Shown in pieces: positions 23,963 to 33,129 of a stretch of DNA of 64,000 bases (the first letter of the stretch is position 1; each line of letters begins with the position of its first letter). The position numbers and the translations under genes were made by a program. Source of the stretch: Salinimicrobium sp. TH3. Its GTDB lineage: Bacteria > Bacteroidota > Bacteroidia > Flavobacteriales > Flavobacteriaceae. Under the pieces are notes generated by a model, which worked only from the letters and a program-made list of their open reading frames with translations, was not told where the DNA came from and made no database searches. The stretch is from NCBI RefSeq assembly GCF_026676115.1, contig NZ_JAPONB010000001.1, forward strand, positions 620,001 to 684,000, read 5' to 3'.

Positions 23963-24411
23963 GAGCAGTAATACAAAGAGTTTCCAAAGCATCGGTGACC
24001 ATAAATGGTGTCAAAAACGCTGAAATTGGTATTGGATTATTGATCCTGTTAGGAATAGTTGAAGAAGATACTTCCGAGGATATTGCCTGGCTATGCAAAA
24101 AGATCGTGAACATGAGGATCTTTAATGATTCCAATGGAGTGATGAATGATTCTCTACTTGACGTGAAGGGAGATGGCATAGTCGTAAGCCAGTTCACCCT
24201 GCATGCGAGCACAAAAAAAGGAAACCGTCCCAGTTATATCAAAGCCGCCAAACCCGATGTTGCTATTCCCTTATACGAGGAATTTGTAGGTCAGTTTCAG
24301 CAGGAGTTGGGTAAAGCCGTAGGCACAGGAGAATTTGGTGCAGACATGAAGGTGGAGCTTTTAAATGATGGGCCTGTTACGATAATTATTGATTCGAAAA
24401 ATAAGGAATGA
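23959..24411 (+). CDS. dtd: D-aminoacyl-tRNA deacylase
   Basis: This 150-residue DTD starts MRAVIQRVSKASVTI and has the catalytic-site motifs SQFTL and, near the end, NDGPVT (the Gly-cisPro region). It removes D-amino acids wrongly charged on tRNA. It is translationally coupled to rsgA by the four-base overlap. Confidence 0.95.
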   Translation: MRAVIQRVSKASVTINGVKNAEIGIGLLILLGIVEEDTSEDIAWLCKKIVNMRIFNDSNGVMNDSLLDVKGDGIVVSQFTLHASTKKGNRPSYIKAAKPDVAIPLYEEFVGQFQQELGKAVGTGEFGADMKVELLNDGPVTIIIDSKNKE

Positions 24412-24417
24412 TAGAAT

Positions 24418-24450
24418 AACCCTTTTAGGGTTCTAAACCCTGAAAGGGTT
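24418..24450. repeat. 33-base palindromic element, second copy
   Basis: AACCCTTTTAGGGTT, three bases, AACCCTGAAAGGGTT. It differs from the element at 17690 by one base in the stem (a G-T wobble) and in the loop. It sits between dtd and the MazG-like gene in the same direction, so it may attenuate or protect the mRNA. Confidence 0.85.
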
Positions 24451-24463
24451 CAAAATAACAATA

Positions 24464-24790
24464 ATGAATATACAGGATTCTCAAAAAGCAGTAGATAACT
24501 GGATCAAAGAACACGGCGTGCGGTATTTCAATGAACTTACCAATATGGCCCAACTTACCGAAGAGGTGGGCGAAGTGGCACGCATCATTGCCCGCCGCTA
24601 CGGCGAACAAAGCGAAAAAGAGAGTGACAAAACAAAAGACCTTGGCGAGGAACTTGCCGATGTTGTATTTGTGGTGCTCTGCCTTGCCAATCAAACCGGC
24701 ATCAACCTCCAGGAAGCCTTTGATAAAAAGCTGGATCTTAAATCTCAGCGGGACAAAGACAGACATAAAAACAATAAAAAATTAAAATAA
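24464..24790 (+). CDS. MazG-like nucleotide pyrophosphohydrolase
   Basis: This is a 108-residue all-alpha MazG-family protein. The metal-binding motifs EEVGE (near residue 30) and EELADVVF (near residue 64) give the E-x2-E...E-x2-D pattern of the family, whose members hydrolyse nucleoside triphosphates to monophosphates. The substrate is not predictable from sequence. It is followed without a gap by a small membrane protein and aroA, all on one strand. Confidence 0.85.
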   Translation: MNIQDSQKAVDNWIKEHGVRYFNELTNMAQLTEEVGEVARIIARRYGEQSEKESDKTKDLGEELADVVFVVLCLANQTGINLQEAFDKKLDLKSQRDKDRHKNNKKLK

Positions 24791-25051
24791 ATGCGCATTT
24801 TAGAAGATATTAAAAACCCGGATTACTGGACAAAAGTTTTCCAATTAGGAATCATCTTTTTTGTCATATTTGTGGGACTATCATTGATCATCTCTCATTT
24901 TCGCCAGATCATGTCGGGGGATTTTAGTGCTATTTACCAGGATGAATTTGCAGATGGGAAATGGGTAGAATATATTCTTGTTAAGGCTGCAATAAGTCTT
25001 GTGTATGCAATGTATATGACCAGTAGGCGCAAGAACTTCAAAAGAGAATAA
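24791..25051 (+). CDS. Small membrane protein of unknown function
   Basis: This 86-residue protein has one clear membrane segment, LGIIFFVIFVGLSLIISHF (about 19-37), and a second weaker one (about 62-77) before a basic tail RRKNFKRE. I do not recognise a family. It starts one base after the MazG-like stop and ends three bases before aroA, so co-expression is nearly certain. In related genomes a small membrane protein in this position is a familiar sight, from memory. Confidence 0.75.
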   Translation: MRILEDIKNPDYWTKVFQLGIIFFVIFVGLSLIISHFRQIMSGDFSAIYQDEFADGKWVEYILVKAAISLVYAMYMTSRRKNFKRE

Positions 25052-25054
25052 TCT

Positions 25055-26287
25055 ATGCAGCTGCAGCTTTCTACCAGGAGCCGGGAACTTGCCGGCAGGA
25101 TCTCTGTTACCGGTTCAAAAAGTGAATCTAACAGGCTTCTTATATTGCAGGCGCAGTTTCCCTCCATCCAAATCCAAAATCTTTCCAACAGCGATGATAC
25201 CCGGGTACTTCAAACTGCTCTTGCTTCTTTAGAAGAGGTTATAGACATTCACCACGCGGGTACGGCAATGCGTTTTTTAACCGCTTACCTGGCATCTACT
25301 GTAGGCCGGGAGGTAATTTTAACCGGCAGCCAAAGGATGCAGGAACGACCAATGGGGATTCTTGTAGATGCACTTCGGGAATTGGGAGCAGAGATTTCTT
25401 ATAAAAGTAATGAAGGTTATCCACCTTTACGCATCAAAGGGAAAAAGCTGGTTAAAAATGAGGTGAAAGTACTGGCAAACATCAGTAGCCAGTATATTTC
25501 GGCTTTGATGCTGATCGCACCCGGTATGCCCGAAGGTTTGCACATACACCTGGAAGGAAAAGTAACTTCTGTACCTTATATCTTAATGACCCTGCAACTC
25601 CTGAAGCAATGCGGAATCTCCGGAACCTTTGAAAACAATAAAATTTCTATCGAGCCACAAAAATCGGTGCCGAAAACTGAAATTGTTGTTGAATCTGACT
25701 GGAGTTCGGCTTCTTATTTTTACAGCCTCGCAGCCCTTTCAAATTCGGCAGAGATTCATCTTACTTCCTATCGGGAAAATAGTCTGCAGGGAGACAGAAA
25801 CGTAGCAGAGATTTATCAAAAATTAGGTGTAAAAACCACCTTTTTGGAAGGTGAGATAAAGCTGGAGAAAACTGAAGTACTATTTCCCAAAATTTTGGAG
25901 CTGGACCTCTCTAACAAACCCGACCTTGCACAAACTGTGGCCGTTACCTGCTTTGGCCTTGGAATAGAAGCCCGGTTAACAGGTTTGCATACCTTAAAGA
26001 TCAAGGAAACAGATAGGCTTCAGGCATTGAAGAACGAGATTGAGAAGCTTGGGGGTGAGGTTTCAATTACAGAGAATTCGCTGCAGCTTTCAGCTTCCGA
26101 AGAAATAAATTCAAATATTTCAATAGATACTTATAATGACCATCGTATGGCACTTGCTTTTGCGCCTTTGGCATTAAAAGTGCCAATAGGGATCAATAAT
26201 GCAGGAGTGGTGAGTAAATCTTTTCCGGGATTCTGGAAAGTAATGCAACAACTTGGATTTTCTGTAGAAGATTTAGCGGTCGAATAA
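25055..26287 (+). CDS. aroA: 3-phosphoshikimate 1-carboxyvinyltransferase (EPSP synthase)
   Basis: This 410-residue EPSP synthase joins shikimate 3-phosphate and phosphoenolpyruvate, the sixth step to chorismate. The motifs TGSKSESNR (near residue 21), HAGTAMRFLTAY (near residue 69), QERPMG, SDWSSASYF and the late KETDRLQAL and YNDHRMALAFA are all present. At 410 residues it is slightly shorter than the E. coli enzyme. Although its pathway is that of the leader-controlled aromatic operon 2 kb upstream, it lies in a different transcription unit with rsgA and dtd. Confidence 0.93.
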   Translation: MQLQLSTRSRELAGRISVTGSKSESNRLLILQAQFPSIQIQNLSNSDDTRVLQTALASLEEVIDIHHAGTAMRFLTAYLASTVGREVILTGSQRMQERPMGILVDALRELGAEISYKSNEGYPPLRIKGKKLVKNEVKVLANISSQYISALMLIAPGMPEGLHIHLEGKVTSVPYILMTLQLLKQCGISGTFENNKISIEPQKSVPKTEIVVESDWSSASYFYSLAALSNSAEIHLTSYRENSLQGDRNVAEIYQKLGVKTTFLEGEIKLEKTEVLFPKILELDLSNKPDLAQTVAVTCFGLGIEARLTGLHTLKIKETDRLQALKNEIEKLGGEVSITENSLQLSASEEINSNISIDTYNDHRMALAFAPLALKVPIGINNAGVVSKSFPGFWKVMQQLGFSVEDLAVE

Positions 26288-26356
26288 AAATTTTGTAAAA
26301 GAACCCGTTGTGTGGCCGCGTCAATTAACAGATTTCTTAAATAAACCTGCATTTAC

Positions 26357-26388
26357 TTGACAACGCCTATCTCGAGGTCGTATATTTG
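26357..26388 (+). promoter_or_regulatory. queA promoter
   Basis: TTG (26357-26359), 21 bases, TATATTTG (26381-26388): a full match to the Bacteroidetes consensus. The predicted start site leaves a leader of about 19 bases before queA. Confidence 0.8.
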
Positions 26389-26411
26389 CAGCTTCAAAAA
26401 AACTATCTTAT

Positions 26412-27467
26412 ATGGGAATGAAATTATCGCACTTCAGCTTTGATCTGCCACCAGAACTTTTGGCCGAATATCCTTCAGAAAACAGGGATGAGGCACGTTT
26501 AATGGTTTTGAATAGAAAAGATCAAACTATTGAGCACAAACAATTCAAGGATCTTATCGATTATTTTGAACCGCATGACGTGATGGTATTGAACAATACC
26601 AAGGTTTTTCCTGCGCGTTTGTTTGGTAATAAAGAGAAGACCGGTGCTCGTATTGAAGTGTTCCTTTTGAGGGAATTAAATGCTGAAACCCGTTTGTGGG
26701 ATGTGCTGGTAGATCCAGCCAGAAAGATTAGGATAGGGAATAAATTATATTTTGGAGAGGATGAAAGCCTTGTGGCCGAAGTCATTGACAATACTACTTC
26801 CCGTGGGAGAACACTTCGTTTCCTATATGACGGTTCTTATGAAGAATTCCGTGATAAATTGACAGAGCTGGGTGAAACTCCGCTGCCAAAATACATCAAG
26901 AGAGAAGTACAGCCTGAAGATAAAGAGCGTTACCAAACGATCTATGCGAAATCTGAAGGTGCTGTAGCGGCACCAACTGCCGGACTTCACTTCTCAAAGC
27001 ATCTTTTAAAGAGGTTAGAGATCAAAGGAATTGATTTCGCCGAGGTGACGCTACACGTTGGATTGGGAACTTTTAGCCCTGTTGAGGTAGAAGATCTTTC
27101 AAAACATAAAATGGACAGCGAGGAAGCCTTTATTGAAAAACCGGCTGTAGATACTATTAATAAAGCTATTAGCGAAAAACGTAAGGTTTGTGCAGTAGGA
27201 ACTACTGTGATGCGTTCCCTGGAAAGCTCTGTTTCTTCGAACAGAACTCTAAATGAATTTGGTGGATGGACCAATAAATTTATCTTCCCTCCTTACGATT
27301 TTAGTATAGCGAACTGTATGATCACCAACTTCCATACTCCAAAATCGACTTTATTGATGATGGTTTCTGCCTTTGCAGGTCATGATTTCATGAAAAAGGC
27401 TTATGCTGAAGCGGTGAAAGAAAAATATAAATTCTACACCTACGGGGATGCGATGCTAATTCTTTAA
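26412..27467 (+). CDS. queA: S-adenosylmethionine:tRNA ribosyltransferase-isomerase
   Basis: This 351-residue QueA transfers and isomerises ribose from SAM onto 7-aminomethyl-deazaguanine in tRNA, during queuosine synthesis. Motifs include [21 protein letters not shown], shown in part, plus [20 protein letters not shown] and [10 protein letters not shown] second ATG at 26418 (MKLSHFSF) gives the more usual start. The gene is monocistronic between a consensus promoter and a strong terminator. Confidence 0.95.
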   Translation: MGMKLSHFSFDLPPELLAEYPSENRDEARLMVLNRKDQTIEHKQFKDLIDYFEPHDVMVLNNTKVFPARLFGNKEKTGARIEVFLLRELNAETRLWDVLVDPARKIRIGNKLYFGEDESLVAEVIDNTTSRGRTLRFLYDGSYEEFRDKLTELGETPLPKYIKREVQPEDKERYQTIYAKSEGAVAAPTAGLHFSKHLLKRLEIKGIDFAEVTLHVGLGTFSPVEVEDLSKHKMDSEEAFIEKPAVDTINKAISEKRKVCAVGTTVMRSLESSVSSNRTLNEFGGWTNKFIFPPYDFSIANCMITNFHTPKSTLLMMVSAFAGHDFMKKAYAEAVKEKYKFYTYGDAMLIL

Positions 27468-27491
27468 TAACGCAGTCGGCAGTATTATAAT

Positions 27492-27530
27492 AAAAAACCT
27501 CACAGATCTCAAAGATCTGTGAGGTTTTTT
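27492..27530 (+). terminator. Strong intrinsic terminator after queA
   Basis: AAAAAACCTCACAGATCT / AGATCTGTGAGGTTTTTT, an 18-base-pair stem with a three-base loop and a T run. Confidence 0.95.
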
Positions 27531-27538
27531 ATTAAGTA

Positions 27539-27660
27539 TCATGCTGAACTTGTTTCAGCATCTCTCCAGAATTGCGTTTTGCCAAGACCCTGAAATGAAT
27601 TTAGGGTGACGGAAAGCTTTCCCCATTTCAAGTCATTTTGAACTTGATTCAGCATCACCA
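27539..27660. repeat. Cluster of imperfect palindromes (REP-like)
   Basis: Three short dyads follow one another: CATGCTGAACTTG/TTTCAGCATC (27540-27562), ACCCTGAAATG/ATTTAGGGT (27588-27608) and TCATTTTGAACTTGATTCAGC (27634-27655, a decayed version of the first). Repeats of this style are common between genes in Flavobacteria. Nothing else is evident in this gap before the element at 27774. Confidence 0.75.
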
Positions 27661-27773
27661 TATCAACGGTTTCATAAGATTAATATGTGCATCTGTAGCT
27701 AAAAAATAGCTGAACTTTAAAATCATAATTCTTAAATCCCGAACCCGGAATCCTTTTTTGGCTAACTTATTGA

Positions 27774-27798
27774 TCCTCAAAAATGACATTTTAGAGGA
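27774..27798. repeat. Palindromic mini-element upstream of rlmN
   Basis: TCCTCAAAAATGACATTTTAGAGGA is a 25-base dyad (12-base arms, two mismatches), with AAAATGACATTTT as its core. It lies 26 bases before the rlmN -7 element, where an operator could act. Confidence 0.8.
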
Positions 27799-27823
27799 GT
27801 ATTAGAAATCACAATAACTTTAG

Positions 27824-27831
27824 TATTTTTG
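27824..27831 (+). promoter_or_regulatory. rlmN -7 promoter element (TATTTTTG)
   Basis: An exact TAnnTTTG match that ends four bases before the GTG start codon of rlmN. The predicted start site coincides with the start codon, which implies a leaderless mRNA. Confidence 0.6.
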
Positions 27832-27835
27832 CAGC

Positions 27836-28891
27836 GTGAAAAACGGAAAGAAAGACATACGGGCATTGACCAAAGAACAACTTCAGCAATTCTTTGTTTC
27901 TCAGGGGGATAAATCCTTCCGCGGAACTCAGGTTTATGAGTGGCTGTGGGGTAAGGGGGCCCATTCTTTTGAAGATATGACCAATATTTCAAAAGATACA
28001 CGTCAAATGCTGAATGATAACTTTGTGATCAATCACATTCGGGTGGACCAGATGCAGCGGAGTAGTGACGGGACCATCAAAAATGCAGTGAAATTACACG
28101 ATGATCTTACCGTGGAATCTGTTCTAATTCCAACGAAAACACGTACTACTGCTTGTGTTTCCTCGCAGGTAGGCTGCAGTCTGGACTGTAAGTTCTGCGC
28201 GACCGCAAAGCTCAAACGAATGCGAAACCTCAATCCCGATGAAATTTACGATCAGGTAGTTGCCATTGATAATGAGAGCCGGTTGTACTTTGATAAGCCG
28301 TTATCCAACATTGTATTTATGGGAATGGGCGAGCCGCTTATGAATTACAATAATGTTCTTAAGGCTATAGAAATGATTACTTCTCCCGAAGGTTTAGGGA
28401 TGTCACCAAAACGTATTACCGTTTCCACTTCCGGGGTACCAAAAATGATCAAAAAAATGGCCGATGAGGAGGTGAAGTTCAAACTTGCCGTTTCCCTGCA
28501 TTCAGCCATTGATGAGGTGCGAACGTCTATTATGCCCTTTAACGCCACCTTCCCGCTTAAAGACCTTAGAGAGTCCCTGGAATACTGGTATGCTATGACC
28601 GGAAGCCGTATCACCTATGAATATGTGGTGTGGAAAGGAATCAATGACAGTAAAAACGATGTAGATGCATTGGTGAGATTCTGTAAGTACGTTCCCTGCA
28701 AGGTGAACCTTATAGAATACAATCCAATTGGCGACGATCATTTTATGCAGGCACCCGAAGAAACTACGAATTTGTACGTGAGGGAGCTGGAACGCAACCA
28801 CATTACCTGTACGGTTCGCCGGTCCCGGGGGAAGGACATAGATGCAGCCTGTGGACAGCTTGCAAACAAATCCAAAGAAGTTACCGTATAG
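27836..28891 (+). CDS. rlmN: 23S rRNA/tRNA adenine-C2 methyltransferase
   Basis: This 351-residue radical-SAM enzyme methylates A2503 of 23S rRNA and A37 of some tRNAs. The iron-sulfur motif is CSLDCKFCA, with the methyl-carrying Cys near the C terminus (DAACGQL) and the other key Cys in TTACVSSQVG. The start codon is GTG, chosen because the protein then begins like known family members (KDIRALTKEQLQQFF). No ATG is available further upstream in frame before the promoter. Confidence 0.94.
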   Translation: MKNGKKDIRALTKEQLQQFFVSQGDKSFRGTQVYEWLWGKGAHSFEDMTNISKDTRQMLNDNFVINHIRVDQMQRSSDGTIKNAVKLHDDLTVESVLIPTKTRTTACVSSQVGCSLDCKFCATAKLKRMRNLNPDEIYDQVVAIDNESRLYFDKPLSNIVFMGMGEPLMNYNNVLKAIEMITSPEGLGMSPKRITVSTSGVPKMIKKMADEEVKFKLAVSLHSAIDEVRTSIMPFNATFPLKDLRESLEYWYAMTGSRITYEYVVWKGINDSKNDVDALVRFCKYVPCKVNLIEYNPIGDDHFMQAPEETTNLYVRELERNHITCTVRRSRGKDIDAACGQLANKSKEVTV

Positions 28892-28919
28892 ACTGCTAAA
28901 AAGGCCTTTTTTTGAAGGG

Positions 28920-28948
28920 TTGAAAATTTAATCTTTTAACTATCTTAG
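28920..28948 (+). promoter_or_regulatory. Promoter of the polyprenyl synthase gene
   Basis: TTG (28920-28922), 18 bases, TATCTTAG (28941-28948, seven of eight positions). The start codon follows eight bases later, so the mRNA leader would be only a few bases long. Confidence 0.5.
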
Positions 28949-28956
28949 CAGCCCTT

Positions 28957-29934
28957 ATGAAGGTTATTTCCAAAATAAAGCTGCCGGTAGAAAAGGAGAT
29001 GGAACTTTTTGAAAAAAAGTTCACTCAGTCGATGTCTTCGAAGGTTGCTCTTTTAAACAGAATCACCCATTTTATTGTAAACCGGAAGGGTAAGCAAATG
29101 CGGCCTATGTTCGTTTTTCTTGTTGCAAAAATGGTTGCAGACGGGAAGGTAAACGAACGTACCTACAGGGGAGCTTCTGTTATTGAACTTATCCACACCG
29201 CTACTCTTGTTCACGATGATGTGGTCGACGATTCTAACCGCCGCCGGGGATTCTTTTCTATCAACGCCCTTTGGAAAAATAAGATTGCCGTTCTTGTAGG
29301 AGACTACCTGCTTTCAAAGGGACTTTTGCTTTCCATAGATAATAATGATTTTGATTTACTGAAGATAATTTCAGTTGCTGTTCGCGAAATGAGTGAGGGC
29401 GAACTGTTGCAGATCGAAAAAGCCCGTCGCCTGGATATTACCGAAGATATTTACTACGAGATCATTCGGCAAAAAACGGCTACGCTAATTGCTGCCTGTT
29501 GCAGTCTGGGAGCGGCCTCTGTGCAACCAGATTCTCCTGAAGTGGAGAAAATGCGTCATTTTGGAGAACTTATAGGAATGGCTTTCCAGATCAAGGATGA
29601 TCTTTTTGACTACGGTAATGAACGCATTGGAAAACCTACCGGGATCGATATTAAAGAACAGAAAATGACCCTTCCTCTTATTCATGTGCTTAACAAGGTT
29701 TCTCCTAAAGAGAAAGCATGGGTAATAAACTCGGTGAAAAACCATAATAAGGACGGCAAACGGGTAAAGGAAGTCATTGAATTTGTCAAGAAAAATGATG
29801 GACTTGATTATGCCGTTGCAAGAATGAAATCCTTTCAACAAGAGGCGCTGGCTTTACTTGAAGAATATCCCGATTCTCCCTATAAGGATTCTCTAATCCT
29901 AATGGTAAACTACGTTATTGAACGTAAGAAATAA
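28957..29934 (+). CDS. Polyprenyl diphosphate synthase (long-chain, trans)
   Basis: This 325-residue isoprenyl synthase condenses isopentenyl diphosphate onto an allylic primer. The first aspartate-rich motif is DDVVDDSNRRRG and the second is QIKDDLFDYG. The residues before the first motif (IELIHTATLVH) have small side chains, as in long-chain synthases. It probably makes the menaquinone side chain, but the chain length cannot be read with certainty. Confidence 0.9.
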   Translation: MKVISKIKLPVEKEMELFEKKFTQSMSSKVALLNRITHFIVNRKGKQMRPMFVFLVAKMVADGKVNERTYRGASVIELIHTATLVHDDVVDDSNRRRGFFSINALWKNKIAVLVGDYLLSKGLLLSIDNNDFDLLKIISVAVREMSEGELLQIEKARRLDITEDIYYEIIRQKTATLIAACCSLGAASVQPDSPEVEKMRHFGELIGMAFQIKDDLFDYGNERIGKPTGIDIKEQKMTLPLIHVLNKVSPKEKAWVINSVKNHNKDGKRVKEVIEFVKKNDGLDYAVARMKSFQQEALALLEEYPDSPYKDSLILMVNYVIERKK

Positions 29935-30165
29935 TTCCGCCTTTGTGCCATTTTCTCCTCCATTTTATGGATTAAAACACCTGTTTCCGGTGGAGATTTT
30001 ATATCTGCTTATTATTTACTGCATATCCTTAAGTACTAATCTGCCTTCCATGCTGTATCCATGAAATAATTTTCAAATCACTTCATTAGGTGATTAAAAG
30101 GAAAAAAAGTTACCTTTCAATAACAAAAAGTTGTTGCTCACTTACTGCACAAATGTTATTTCATC

Positions 30166-32910
30166 ATGGAAAAACTTAGTTGTAAATTACTTATAATCAC
30201 AGCTTTATCCTTTTATTTCACTACAGCTCAGGAACTTTCACCACCTATACACAATTACACTTCCCTTGATTATAAAGCAGCCAGCCAAAATTGGGATATG
30301 GCTATTGATGATCGAGGGGTAATCTTTGCTGCCAATAACCAGGGACTGCTTTCTTTTGATGGACAACGATGGGAATTATTCGCTCTCGAAGGTGGTGCTG
30401 TGATAAGATCTGTTTTACCACATAAAGGAAAAATTTATACGGGATCTTACAGGGAGTTTGGATATTGGGAAAAAGATAATAAAGGGGATATGTGTTATAC
30501 CTCTCTCATTCCTTTGTTGGGGGATTATGAACTCCAGAGTGAGGAGTTTTGGGAAATTATTTCTCATAATGATGTTATCTATTTCAGGTCGTTTGGGGCT
30601 ATCTATCAATATAAGGAAGATGCTATTATTCCTCTGAAAAGAGTCAATATAAACCAAATGGAAGTTTTCAAGGGGCGATTGGTGGTTGGCATAGGAGGAG
30701 ATGGGGTTTTTTATCTTGATGAATCTGGAAAATTGGAGCCTCTTCCAAATGAGGAGCTGCTTAAGAATAAACCGGTAAGAGAATTAATTGTTCACGGTGA
30801 TGAACTATTAATTGGAGTCAAGGATGAAATCTTCCTTTTTAATGGTACCAAAATCCAAAGGTTAAAAAACAGTAATCTTGAGCAGAAACTTCAAAATTAC
30901 GAGCTTAATCATGTGTTGTCGCTTTCGTCTACTGAATTGGTAATAGGAACACTAAAAAATGGGATAATCCACTTTAATGCAAAAACGGGAGAGATATCCT
31001 CCTATAATCGCAGGGATGGTATCCAGAATAACACTGTTCTCTCAATGGCCAGGAAAAATGGGAAAGTTTGGTTGGGACTCGATAATGGTATCGATGCGGT
31101 TGATATACATTCTCCAATCAAATTCTTTACAAATGAAAGTGGAGAACTTGGCTCTGTCTACGACATCGTTTTTCGGGATAAGGAACTTTACCTTGCCAGT
31201 AACACGGGAGTTTTCAAATTTGTAGACAATGAAATAGAATTACTTGATGGAGCCGAAGGTCATTCCTGGAATCTTCAGCTTTATGGCGGGGAAATGTACA
31301 GCAATCACAACAATGGAACCTATAAAGTTGTGAATGATGGCTTTGTGCCTGTGGACCAGCGTACGGGGAGCTTTGATATTTTAGAGTACAACGATAATAA
31401 ATTTCTGATAGGGAATTACACCGGTATAGATTATTATAAGGCAGCAACCGGAGAAGTACAAAGACTTAGCGGCATAGATTTTCCTGTCAAACAGATGCTC
31501 GTTGAAAATCCGACCACCCTTTGGGCAACAGATGCATATGAAGGGATCTACAAGATTGGATTAAACAGGGAAGGAGATAGTATTACTTCTGTAAACAAAC
31601 TGCGCTCTTCGAACCAGAGAGGTGATCATAATGCACAGCTGTACCGGGTGAATAACCAAATCGTTGTATTCACCAATGGAAAATGGTACCGGCACAATCC
31701 CTTTACTCAGGACCTGGAAGTACTAACTGAATGGGAGGAATACGCAAATAACAGGCTGCTTGGACAGCATAGCGACCTCTTCTGGTTTATGAATTCTGAA
31801 GAAAATTTCCTGGAAATAACCGATTTTAAAGATCAGAAAATCCTGGTAACAGCCGGAATGCTCAATAACCGAACTGTAAAGAAAAATGAACGTCTCATAA
31901 AATTCAATGATTCTATCTATTATATAACCCTTCATGACGGTTTTGCCAAGCTCAACCTTGAGGAATTAAAAGCTTTTAGAGCGAAGGAGCACATAAGTAA
32001 ACCTGTAGTTCAGAAATTACATGATGCAAAAGAATATTATGACATTAATTCTTTGCCTCATATACCCAGCAAACAGGCCAAGGAGGTTACCATTCTGGCC
32101 GGTCTGCCTGTGTCTGATGCAGTAGGAATGCATTATGAACTGGTGGGCGAAAACAGTGCGCCCATCAGAGGAAAGGTACAGGAAGGAAAGATTCAATTTC
32201 AAAATTTACCCTATGATGTTTACAATCTCACTTTAACAGCAGTGGGATCACAAGAAAAGGCATCAGTTTTTAGTTCCTTTCAGTTTGTGGTAGACCCTCC
32301 CTGGTATTTGAAAGACTATATGAAATTCTTATATATTCTCTCTCTGCTTCTTCTTGTGGTACTTATCTACTATGTGAATAGGGTTAAACTTCAAAAGCAA
32401 AGACAACTATTGAAGATTAGGTATAAGAAGGAACATGAGGAAAAAATTAGTAAGCTGGAAAAAGAACAGCTCATAAACGAGATCAACCTTAAGCGCAAGG
32501 AGTTGGCAAATTCAACAATGATGGCTGCTAAAAAAAATGAAATCCTCATGCAGATTCATGGAGAACTGAGTAAAGATAAAACTAAATTTTCTAACCAATA
32601 CAGGTTGAAAAATATAATGACCAAGATTAACAATGCGGTAAAGAATGATGATGAATGGAAAGTGTTCGAAACTAACTTCAATGAATTACATGAAGATTTT
32701 TTTAAAGATCTTCTGGTAAAATATCCCCAGTTGAGTAATAGAGATTTAAAATTGTGTGCTTACCTAAAAATGAATCTTACTTCAAAAGAGATTGCTCCAC
32801 TAATGGGAATTAGTGTTAGAGGAGTTGAAGTGCACCGATATAGACTGCGAAAAAAAATTGGTGTAACTAATTCAGAAAACCTCACCAATTGGCTCATTGC
32901 GAATTTCTGA
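30166..32910 (+). CDS. Membrane sensor-regulator: beta-propeller, Y_Y_Y domain, LuxR-type HTH
   Basis: This is a 914-residue protein. A signal peptide (1-21) is followed by a two-component-regulator-type β-propeller (about 30-600, repeats such as GKVWLGLDNGIDAVDI), a triple-tyrosine (Y_Y_Y) domain (about 640-720) and one membrane helix (FLYILSLLLLVVLIYYV, about 722-740). A coiled coil comes next, and the C-terminal part is a LuxR/GerE-type DNA-binding domain (about 850-914, NLTSKEIAPLMGISVRGVEVH). There is no histidine kinase, so the sensor is directly joined to a DNA-binding domain. Proteins of this build control neighbouring PULs. Here the SusC gene begins 220 bases downstream. The sensed ligand is probably an oligosaccharide (inference). 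Confidence 0.88.
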   Translation: MEKLSCKLLIITALSFYFTTAQELSPPIHNYTSLDYKAASQNWDMAIDDRGVIFAANNQGLLSFDGQRWELFALEGGAVIRSVLPHKGKIYTGSYREFGYWEKDNKGDMCYTSLIPLLGDYELQSEEFWEIISHNDVIYFRSFGAIYQYKEDAIIPLKRVNINQMEVFKGRLVVGIGGDGVFYLDESGKLEPLPNEELLKNKPVRELIVHGDELLIGVKDEIFLFNGTKIQRLKNSNLEQKLQNYELNHVLSLSSTELVIGTLKNGIIHFNAKTGEISSYNRRDGIQNNTVLSMARKNGKVWLGLDNGIDAVDIHSPIKFFTNESGELGSVYDIVFRDKELYLASNTGVFKFVDNEIELLDGAEGHSWNLQLYGGEMYSNHNNGTYKVVNDGFVPVDQRTGSFDILEYNDNKFLIGNYTGIDYYKAATGEVQRLSGIDFPVKQMLVENPTTLWATDAYEGIYKIGLNREGDSITSVNKLRSSNQRGDHNAQLYRVNNQIVVFTNGKWYRHNPFTQDLEVLTEWEEYANNRLLGQHSDLFWFMNSEENFLEITDFKDQKILVTAGMLNNRTVKKNERLIKFNDSIYYITLHDGFAKLNLEELKAFRAKEHISKPVVQKLHDAKEYYDINSLPHIPSKQAKEVTILAGLPVSDAVGMHYELVGENSAPIRGKVQEGKIQFQNLPYDVYNLTLTAVGSQEKASVFSSFQFVVDPPWYLKDYMKFLYILSLLLLVVLIYYVNRVKLQKQRQLLKIRYKKEHEEKISKLEKEQLINEINLKRKELANSTMMAAKKNEILMQIHGELSKDKTKFSNQYRLKNIMTKINNAVKNDDEWKVFETNFNELHEDFFKDLLVKYPQLSNRDLKLCAYLKMNLTSKEIAPLMGISVRGVEVHRYRLRKKIGVTNSENLTNWLIANF

Positions 32911-33129
32911 ATGGCTGATCTGGTTTAAAAACAGGCCAAATTTCACTACAACAACACTACATCACAATGAAATTTAACGTTGAAAATTTTACTTCACGTG
33001 ATGCGTAATTAGCTTAAAAACAGTAAATTGTAGAGGAAAGCGGCGTGATGTAACAAATGTGTACTATAACGTTTTCGTGTCACGGTGCTCTGATGTACTT
33101 TCATATAAATTTTGTAAACAGTTTACCTT

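Noticed and set aside
24464-25051. MazG-like gene plus small membrane protein as a toxin-antitoxin or defence pair
   Set aside because: They lie in a housekeeping group (rsgA, dtd, aroA). MazG-type proteins are housecleaning enzymes, and the small protein has no toxin feature beyond being hydrophobic.
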